From: Euptelea pleiosperma
Taxonomy: Eukaryota; Streptophyta; Magnoliopsida; Ranunculales; Eupteleaceae
DNA: 64,000 nt
Assembly: GCA_035048495.1 (NCBI GenBank)
Contig: CM068552.1
Span: forward strand, 19,718,154-19,782,153
Direction of reading: 5' to 3'
Shown piece after piece: positions 56,974-64,000 of this stretch. How positions within the stretch are numbered: the stretch's first letter is position 1; each line of letters opens with the position of its first letter. The position numbers were made by a program, and so were the translations under genes. Under the pieces are notes generated by a model. The model searched no databases, had not been told where the DNA came from, and saw only the letters and a program-made list of their open reading frames with translations.

Positions 56974-58292
56974 CTCGGTTGACGGGATTGCAAAAAGATG
57001 AACAGGAATTTGGAAAGCTGCTTAATCTTGAAGATCCGATCTAAATTGAAAACTTTCCATTTTATTTTTCACACTATTCACTTATTATTTTAATGCCTCG
57101 GACGGCCGAGTGCAAAGTTGTAATAACTTAGGGATTTATTTTCTCTCCTTTTACAATAACTGCTAGATTAATTAATTAATTAAAAAACACAAAAAATATT
57201 AGGGTCAGATTTCAATTCTGCTATTTCTAGTTAGATCACAATTGGTTATTTGATTCATTTTGGAAGGTTTCCAACTCTGGGTAATTCAAAAGTAGATATT
57301 TTCGAACCCTAATTCGGGAATAGCTAAAGTTGAAATTCAAACCCTAATTGGAACTAATTCACAATATCGGCCCTAAATCATTGCGTGTTTCTTGAAACTC
57401 CAAAGGCGGTATACCTTCCAAATCCATACCATAGACCATTGTGGACTAACGTGATTGCGGATTGCGATTACCTAGTGAGTAGGGAGAGAAAGCTCAAAGA
57501 GGTAGAGTCGGGCCCAAGCCCATTTGGATACCCCTCCTTATCTCACGGAGGAGACCCCGTGCGTAACCAACGGGCATGTAAGTTTCTACACCTCGCCTTG
57601 AGTGCGATTGTGATCATTGTGCAAACACTATGCCGATTGTTTATTTGCTTTTGCAACACTTATCGGCATTGCTTGGTTTGGCCGTAATAAAATACATAAA
57701 GAGCAAATCCAGCTCTAACTTGAAACTGGTGGGATTTCATCACTCACCTCGTCATTCCAGCTTTTGTACGACCACAGCTAAAAATTGAAATCAATCAAAA
57801 AGTAGAGCCCAATTAGATTGGTGTTCGAGGAAAACTCCACATAAAATGAACTCACTTAACATCCAGTCGAAATAAGACCACGAGCGCAGGTCCCTGTTTC
57901 CTAACACCCCATAGGTCCCTGCTACTCAAGTACACTGAGCTCGACGTGGCATCATGGACTATTCGGCGGTTAGTTGCGTGTGGACTAGGAACACGTACCA
58001 ACCCTAGCTTAACCTGAGGGAACACTCTTCTTAAATACTTGACCAATCCGGTTAGTCGGGGACGTATTTAAGTCAGCCATTGTGCCGCACGTCTGTCTAG
58101 GCTTCAGATTGTCTTGTTGTTGACTAGAGTTAGTACTAAAGGATTCGCTCTGTGAGAACCCAAGAGCGACAAAGTTAGTCCGGCGGGTAACAAGATAAAC
58201 CAGTGGTCCGCCCACTGCCATAATATACCTCAGCCCAAAATCTAACAAGATATTCCTAAATATATCATGATTGTTTTAGAAATAGGGTTATC
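56974..58292 (+). other. Leader between primer site and gag
   Basis: No recognised protein domain. AT-rich to about 57370, then mixed sequence. The open frame at 57385-57687 has no known domain. Long leaders are usual in Athila/Tat elements. Confidence 0.5.
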
Positions 58293-59471
58293 ATGTTTGC
58301 TCCTTGTGCATCATATAGTCTACTTCAGGTTAGTGTTCTCCTCTGGCAACTTTTTGCTGAGTTTACGACTTGCTTTTTCAAGCATATGCTCGTCTGGACC
58401 CAATCCTACAGTAGATTGATTCGATCTGAGAGTCAGTCTAACGTTCTAGATTCTTCACTAGTATCTTCACCTACTCTATCTCCTGCCCTCCCCTCCTCTC
58501 CCAGAGAAACTACCTTCGTAGAATTGGCGACTGAACGACCTCTCATTGAGATGTATGCGCCTATCTCTGCAAACCCACCCACTTGTATTGTACTTCCACC
58601 CACGACGGCGGTTTAGTTCGAAATCCAACCGCAAATAGTATAAATGTTGCCTACTTTTCATGATCTTCCAAATGATGACCCGTACACTCATCTACGGCAG
58701 TTTTTGAACATCTGCACTCTCTTCAAACTTCAACACCTTGATAGCGAGAGTGTCAAATTAAGAGTTTTTCCTTTCTCTCTAAAAGATAAAGCAGCTAATT
58801 GGTTTTATTCTTTGCCCGAGAATTCGATTACCACATGGGACGAACTAGCTCGGAAGTTTGTATTCAAATTTTACCCCATGTCAAGGACAAACGAGATGAA
58901 GCAGATCATCCAAGACTTCCGACAAATGTCAAATGAGAGATTCCATGAAGCATGGGACAGGTTCCAGGACACTCTTATTAAATGTCCCCATCATAAGTTT
59001 GACAAGGGGAGTCTAGTCCACATGTTCTATAAAGGACTCACTGATGAGTCCAGAACTTTGTTAGAGTTGATGTGCCAAGGCAGATTCATGCACAAGACTC
59101 CAACAGAAGCCTATATTTTCTTAGGAGAACTAGGTGAAAACTCCCAACACTGGAATACCAATTCTGTGTGTAGTAGCAACACTTTGGCCCAACGGACTTC
59201 TATGGGATGTGAGGCAAAGGGTGACCCCGAGCTACAATCCCTAATTCAGGAACTTACCAAATCGGTCTCTGCCCTTGCTGTCTCTGTCCAACAACCTATG
59301 CACAATTCTCAGTTTCTAGGATATTACCCTCCTGTCGAGAAAGATGTATGTACTTTCAGTATATTTCAATCTCCAATGCAGACTTCCTATGATAACACTT
59401 ATTATTCGGACAATAGGAGTCACCATAGCTTTGATTGGGAACAGCCTTTTCTCCAGCAGCCACTTCCGTAG
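58293..59471 (+). pseudogene. Gypsy (Athila/Tat) gag, interrupted
   Basis: One reading frame (393 codons) crossed by two stops: TAG at 58614 and TAA at 58641. The conserved gag core follows: FHDLPNDDPYTHLRQFLNIC, LRVFPFSLKDKAANWFYSLP, TWDELARKFVFKFYPMSRTN, HEAWDRFQDTLIKCPHH, FYKGLTDESRTLLELMCQG and KTPTEAYIFLGELGEN. In the family this protein forms the particle core. The C-terminal zinc knuckle is absent because the element is cut at about 59490. Without the two stops the core looks well kept, so decay is moderate. Confidence 0.85.
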
Positions 59472-59879
59472 GATAATTATCCTTCAGGGTTTCAATCTAG
59501 AAGGAACCACGTAAATCTCTGTGTTGTGGTTTGTTTGCATCTTTATTTTATTGTTTGTTTATTATTCTTTCTTTCCAACACTCCCCACGTCAAGTTCAGG
59601 TTGGATTAGCCCCTTTAGTACTCGAGTTGAGCTCAGGCCTAAATTTTGGCAACTCGATCAAAATCGGGTTGGGTTCAAGCTTTGGCTTTGAGCAAGCCAA
59701 CAATAAGATGATTTTTTTTTATTGATTGTACATTAGGCATACCCTCAGTTAGGAGCATTTTGTCATACAATTGGTTGTTGATATTTTTTCATAAAATGGC
59801 AAATCTCAAGAGAAAAATAATTTCTTATTAGCCATTAGAATCAATGATGATTTATTCATGGAAGAAGAATAAGTTAAGT

Positions 59880-60310
59880 CAAATATAGTCTCCTTTACTC
59901 GAGGTTGTGTGAAGAAATATATAAATCTAGGCCTAAGTTAGACGGTATATCTTTTGATAAAATTGGGGAGGCATCTGACTTAGGATTCGAGAAAGCTTTT
60001 GATGAGGAAGGCCATTTTTTGATTTATCAGGTGATAAAGCATCGGGTCCTGATGGATTCACAATGGCGTTCTGTCAGGTGTATTGCGATATCATTAAAGG
60101 AAGTGTGATGAAGGTTTTTGAGGATCTACATTAGAGAAAGTTTTTGGATTTCGGATGTAACCGAACTTTCATAGTTTTGATTCCCAAGACCAAAGGACAA
60201 AAGATAGTTATGATTTCAAACATATTAATTTGGTAAGGAGTGTATATAAGGTTGTCGATTGCACACCAAAGTTCTACCCTCGAGGATTAAGTTAATGATG
60301 AGTGAGATCA
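59880..60310 (+). pseudogene. LINE reverse transcriptase fragment, third copy
   Basis: Same text as 47035-47480: YKSRPKLDGISFDKIGEASD, LGFEKAFDEEG, then DKASGPDGFTMAFCQVYCD in another frame, KVFEDLH then a TAG, RKFLDFGCNRTFIVLIPKT. Frameshift near 60010 and stop near 60131. Fragment only. Confidence 0.68.
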
Positions 60311-60739
60311 TATCGGGTGAGCAATTTTTATTTTTAAAATTTTCAAAATAATTTTAACTATTATTTTTAAAATTTTTTCTCTAGATTAGCATCGATAACA
60401 TTTACTTGACTGATGACAAAAAAATAACAATCATGATAACATAAAGTTCATGAGATGATATTTCTCTTATGTAGATGGATAGAAATTTCAATTCTGGTAG
60501 ATGTCCAAACAGCTAAAATTAGAATTCATTGGGAATTCCAAGTAATTTCCACGGTGCAACCAAACACAAGAAATTTCAATTCTTTGAATTCAATTTCTTA
60601 GAGATTACAAATCCTGTAATTCTATTTTCAATTCCAAGAATTAGTCACACCCCACGAATTGTGCGGGCACCCATATCTGTTGAAAGCACCCCACAATTGT
60701 GCTTCAATTTGCCTAATTTATGAAAATGTCTTCGACAAG

Positions 60740-61070
60740 TTAGACTCAAGATCACCACGTGCAACTTCATGCAAGCATTCAAGGACCCACATGGCACACT
60801 CTTAGAGGACTCTGACCATATGGATGTTTGGCCAATCCCTAGGTGGATCTACTAACATAAAATCAGCTCAATTAGTGATTTCTAGGCATTGGATTGGAAT
60901 TATTTCATGGGTTGATTTTAATTAACCGTGGGAATTTGAGCATTATTGACAATTATTCGAGATACAAAGATCCAAAGGTTTGAAATCACTAATCAAATTG
61001 ATTTTTGGTTTGAGTGTGCCACGTGTCTCGTGTCGACAGGGCCTGCCATCAAAGTTTTACTCCATTCCAT
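60740..61070. mobile_element. MITE, GGAGTARAACTT family
   Basis: Left-side words CATGGCACACTCTTAGAGGA, ACCATATGGATGTTTGGCC and CTAGGTGGATCTAC; right end GTGCCACGTGTCTCG … AAAGTTTTACTCC. Its left terminus is degraded. Confidence 0.5.
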
Positions 61071-61514
61071 CATGTCCAACATGCGTGGTACTTTTTTATT
61101 TTTTTAAAGTGTGTTGACACACTGCTACGAGGTGAGAGAGTTTTATTTTTTATTTTTTAGAGTACTTTTGAAAGAGGGGACATGGGTGATACAGTATGTG
61201 TCCTGAAGCCAAAAAGACAAAAGAACCCAGCTCAATAAGTAATCTAGGAAAACAAAGAAAAAAAAGAAAAGAAAAAAGAGGGTATTTTAGAGATATTGGG
61301 TTGAGATGTCATTTGAAGCCGAAGGCATCGCCAACCCTTGTTTTTGCTTTATAATAGTATAGAAAATAGATATGTACATTTATATTTACATTTTGTTGGC
61401 TTGCTCAAAGCCACAGCTTGAACCCAATCCGATTTTGATCGAGTTGCCAAAACCAGGCCTGAGCCCAACCTGAGTACTAAAGGGGCTAATCCAACCTGAA
61501 CTTAATGTGGGGAG
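61071..61514. other. Spacer with possible added element
   Basis: 61080-61385 has no match in the other block copies. It contains GTGTGTTGACACAC, an A/G-rich stretch and GCCGAAGGCATCGCC near its end. 61390-61514 matches 43440-43565 (TTGATCGAGTTGCCAAAA). No gene. Confidence 0.4.
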
Positions 61515-61864
61515 TGTTGGGAAGAAAGAACAATAAACGAACAATAAAATAAAGATGCAAACAAACCACAACACAGAGATTTACGAGGTTCCCTCTAGAT
61601 TGAGGTACGTCCATGGATCCACACCGATTCCACTATGCTCTAGGGCAAAAGAATACACACAGTACAAGATTAGGATACTCGTCTCTCACCAACAGAGGTA
61701 TATATAACCCCAAGCCCAAGAAAAAATTAGGGTTTCCGTATATCTATGTGAAAATTACAGAAATGCCATCAGGAAAAAGTCCTCCCATGTACAGTGCTGG
61801 ACCCGCGGAATCTAGCCTTCATGTATAGTGCTTCAAGCATCATCAGTCTCTACATAACACAACA
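61515..61864 (-). mobile_element. Solo LTR, 350 bp, with 5-bp TSD (copy D)
   Basis: On the minus strand it starts TGTTGTGTTATG and ends TTCCCAACA. Exact TSD GGGAG at 61510-61514 and 61865-61869. It contains TATATAACCCC-type AT-rich promoter-like sequence near 61690-61710. It stands at the same position, relative to the RNase H-like fragment, as the split LTR at 53225-59580. Confidence 0.85.
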
Positions 61865-61879
61865 GGGAGCCCGCCCAAT

Positions 61880-62740
61880 TTTTTTTTTTTTTTTGTTATG
61901 TTTTTTTTGTAATCAACCCATTGCATAAAACTAAAAGCAAACCAAGCAGCCAACAAAAACAACCGCACTTACTCTTGATTAGCACTACCCTCATGGGCCA
62001 CCAAAGATGCTAACCATGGAGGTAAGTTAGATGTCCACACTAGTGGGCCCAAAAATCTAGAAGCCCGTCCATCAATAGTATGAGCAACGACATGGTGGCT
62101 CTGGGGGTATATACAAACTAAAACGAAGAAAAAACAAGAAACCAAGTTTAAGATATCAACAATAACAGCAATAAAAAGTTTTCCAAGAGAAGATGATCCA
62201 TCCTACAAAGCAGCAACGTTGCTCCGACAACACCACAATGCCCGACCTACAGAATTGAGCCACCACCTAAAGACCCCATCTCATCGCTCGCACTTTTGCT
62301 TCTTCTGGTGATTTTGATATGGAATTGATCCCACATGCCAAAAAACATTTCCTTGTTGGATCACCTAATACGAAATCCAAACCGGCTAGCATTTGTATTG
62401 ATTTTTAAAAGTCCAATAGAAGGTAGTTTCCAAACGTTGATCGTTTGGGCCACTCTAGTTTTTCAACGGGTCGACCGATATAAGAAGCGATAATAGTTAG
62501 AGTATCAAGTGAATTTCGATGGGTATTCGTATGCACCATATCATTCCCTAAGAGCTAAAGGTGTCACATCAGAACACGGACATAGTCCCGGGCATAGTTA
62601 TCATCTTCAGACTGCGCTAAGTTAATTACCCATCAAAACAAAAAAAAAACCGTGTTTCCACCTCTTGAGCAGTCCACACCTCACATCTGATAGTTAAAGG
62701 GCAAGCAAACCAGATTTTGGCACTAATAGGGCATTGAAAA
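61880..62740 (-). pseudogene. LINE 3' RNase H-like fragment, copy D
   Basis: Minus-strand homologue of copies B and C: GCTCAATTCTGTAGGTCGGG, the damaged GTTGTCGGAGCAACG shared with copy C, then GGATCATCTTCTCTTGGAAA. Sharing the ACGTTGCTG/CAGCAACGT change with C but not with B groups C and D together. Confidence 0.6.
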
Positions 62741-62754
62741 GAGCGTGAATAATA

Positions 62755-62959
62755 CACCCAACATGGCAGGTCAGATGGTTGGTGTGTATCCTCCTCTTTC
62801 AAGAGGTCATGGGATCAAACCCACGCAGGAAGGTTTCCTCCTTTGAGCGGTTGTGCCAGGAGTAGAAAACCCCTTAACTGGCAATGACCGAGTCCAGGCT
62901 TAGCCTGGGTTCTTCCGTGGGGCCCTCCCACAATGATGACTACAAAAAAAAAAAAAAAA
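62755..62959 (+). mobile_element. tRNA-derived SINE, complete (copy D)
   Basis: Head CACCCAACATGGCAGGTCAG, box-A-like GGTCAGATGGTTGG, box-B-like GGGATCAAACCC, body ending GATGACTAC and an A-tail. The TSDs GAGCGTGAATAATA (62741-62754) and GAGCTTGATTAATA (62961-62974) match 12 of 14. Box spacing and length of about 205 bp fit plant SINEs. Confidence 0.78.
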
Positions 62960-62974
62960 TGAGCTTGATTAATA

Positions 62975-63605
62975 TAGTCCACATTAACGTATAGACAGTC
63001 TGATCAGTAGTACTGGACCAATGTAAGAGACCTCTTTGACAAAAATCACATTTTATATCTTGGGTTGGGTGGGGATGGGACTCACTTTTGGTCCAGCAAA
63101 TCTTCTAGGTGGGATTGAGGATTTGGAGACTTCAAATTGACAAGGATATTGTTCCCTTGAATAGTCGAAATGGTAGAGGCATATATGTTTTCCCTTAATT
63201 GATATCTTAAAGAGTCATTGACTTGCTGGTACCAATGTCTCTTAGAGGTGGGGCCGGCTCTACCTTAAGGCCATTAAGGCGGATGTCTAAGGCCCCTTGG
63301 TGAGAGAAGGACCCTAGCCCAGGTCCCACTAACAACATGGATTTTTAGTCCACCCCTTGTTGAATATACAAACCAAAAATCAACCAGATTGATTATCTGA
63401 TCTAGCCCTAGATTTTATTATTATAAAGCATGCTTTTTGGGTAGTAAATCCAATGGCTAGAAATCAATCAAGCTGATTTTTAGTGTGTTTATCCACCAAT
63501 ATGTGGGTTGAACATCCATGCGGTCATTGGGCCCAAAAATTGATCTACGTAGGGCCACGAGAGTCCTCTCCATGTAATTAATTTTTGGGAATTTTTGACA
63601 TACAG
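62975..63605. repeat. End of third block copy
   Basis: Matches 45300-45880 and, inverted, 51550-52150 (GATCAGTAGTACTGGACCAA, GTGGGATTGAGGATTTGGAG, CACTAACAACATGG). It includes the MITE-like pair near 63325-63535 (AACATCCATGCGGTCATTGG). No gene. Confidence 0.6.
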
Positions 63606-63629
63606 CCCCCCCCCCCCCCCCCCCCCCCC
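63606..63629 (+). repeat. 24-base C homopolymer
   Basis: An uninterrupted C-run, followed by two further TTGACATAC(C)-plus-C-run phrases (63648-63690), so the run lies in a short imperfect tandem repeat. Confidence 0.8.
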
Positions 63630-64000
63630 ATGTTATCTTTAAAATTTGACATACCACCCCACAATTTGAAAAAGCTGACATACCCCCCTATGACTCAGTC
63701 CACTGTCATTTGACCAGTGTTGACCCGAGTTGACTACCAAATAAATGGCAAAAATGCCCTTGTCTTCAACCTTGGAACAAGGGTTTGGGCAAAAACCCAA
63801 ACCCCAAATCAAACGGCTTTGGTGGATAGCCAGCCAAGAGATCCCGATGGGTTGGCCGCCCATCACCAGCAAACAACCAACTGGAGTCTCATGGCCAGCC
63901 GGCCACCACTCCGGCAATAATTTAAAACCCAAGGTATATAAAAAAAAACATCATAAAATTTTAGTTTTAAAATTTTCATTAACATAAATGAAAAACATGA
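63630..64000. other. Right edge, no recognised feature
   Basis: Overlapping open frames on both strands (63639-63932, 63717-63987) carry no recognisable domain. Probably non-coding repeat. Confidence 0.35.

Larger units (their letters stand above)
53326..59490 (+). mobile_element. Athila/Tat-type gypsy element, 3' part deleted
   Basis: Probable LTR 53326-56957 (TGATATTCGC … TTTCA, 3.6 kb), then AA and the primer-binding site TGGCGCCGTTGCCG at 56960, which is typical of Athila/Tat/Ogre elements. A 1.3 kb leader follows, then gag (58293-59471). Protease, reverse transcriptase, integrase and the 3' LTR are missing. The right edge coincides with the missing middle of the host LTR, so one deletion probably removed both. 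Confidence 0.75.
53225..59580 (+). mobile_element. LTR split by an Athila/Tat-type insertion (copy C)
   Basis: The outer parts (53225-53325 and 59491-59580) are the two ends of the LTR that stands alone at 61515-61864: TGTGTTATGTAGAGACTGAT at the left and CTTTATTTTATTGTTTGTTT… CCAACA at the right. Exact TSDs CTCCC at 53220-53224 and 59581-59585. The middle of the LTR (about 160 bp) is missing and replaced by 53326-59490. The left part has a short internal duplication (CATGAAGGCAC…GGTC). Confidence 0.75.
59586..63567. repeat. Third copy of the duplicated block
   Basis: In order: LTR-flank words (CAAGTTCAGGTTGGATTAG), the edge with TTATTGATTGTACATTAGGC, LINE RT (59880-60310), spacer (60350-60650), MITE (60740-61070), an added piece (61080-61385), the LTR site (61515-61864), RNase H-like end, SINE, and 62975-63565 equal to 45300-45880. 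Same orientation as the left arm, with the order partly permuted. Confidence 0.65.

Overview
The window is plant nuclear DNA, almost certainly from a flowering plant with a repeat-rich genome. The evidence is one host gene with plant-type introns, embedded in plant retrotransposons (L1-type LINEs, copia and Athila/Tat-type gypsy remnants, a TRIM), Mutator, hAT and PIF/Harbinger MITEs, Helitron-like units and a tRNA-derived SINE. The species cannot be fixed from the sequence alone. Nothing prokaryotic, no CRISPR array, no rRNA gene and no convincing tRNA gene was seen.

Host gene (4.8-19.2 kb, minus strand). A complete four-exon gene encodes a 452-residue RMR protein: signal peptide, PA luminal domain, one membrane span, RING-H2 finger and Ser-rich tail. 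These proteins are known as sorting receptors for soluble cargo bound for protein storage vacuoles. Every splice junction is GT-AG, all phases fit, and the frame is open throughout. Its second intron is 11.6 kb and holds a tandem TRIM (8.55-9.06 kb), a dead L1 (9.1-12.4 kb), a dead copia element (about 12.7-15.7 kb) into which a LINE tail inserted, and a MITE.

Left edge and 19-27.6 kb. The first kilobase is a head-to-tail run of Helitron-like units. The gene's upstream side is a mosaic of MITEs, many with exact target-site duplications (TSDs): 9 bp (Mutator type), 8 bp (hAT type) or TTA (PIF/Harbinger type). One family shares CAAGGTTTAAA-like ends, but its members have cores built from different short words.

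27.66-37.47 kb is a Mutator-like element of about 9.8 kb with recognisable terminal inverted repeats. It carries a broken plant-mobile-domain (PMD) gene on the plus strand and a broken FAR1/MuDR-type transposase on the minus strand, converging on each other. A gypsy-type solo LTR with a perfect TSD lies in a PMD intron. A second, related LTR lies just outside the element.

42-64 kb is a rearranged block present in three copies: 43-47 kb, the same block inverted at 47.75-53.2 kb, and a third copy at 59.6-63.6 kb. The block contains fragments of a LINE reverse transcriptase, a LINE RNase H-like end, a SINE and MITEs. At one homologous position the copies show an empty site (43.57 kb), a solo LTR (61.5 kb) and the same LTR split by a 6.2 kb Athila/Tat-type insertion (53.2-59.6 kb), giving an internal order of events.

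Apart from the RMR gene I see no functional gene. All transposon proteins are interrupted by stops, frameshifts or insertions.
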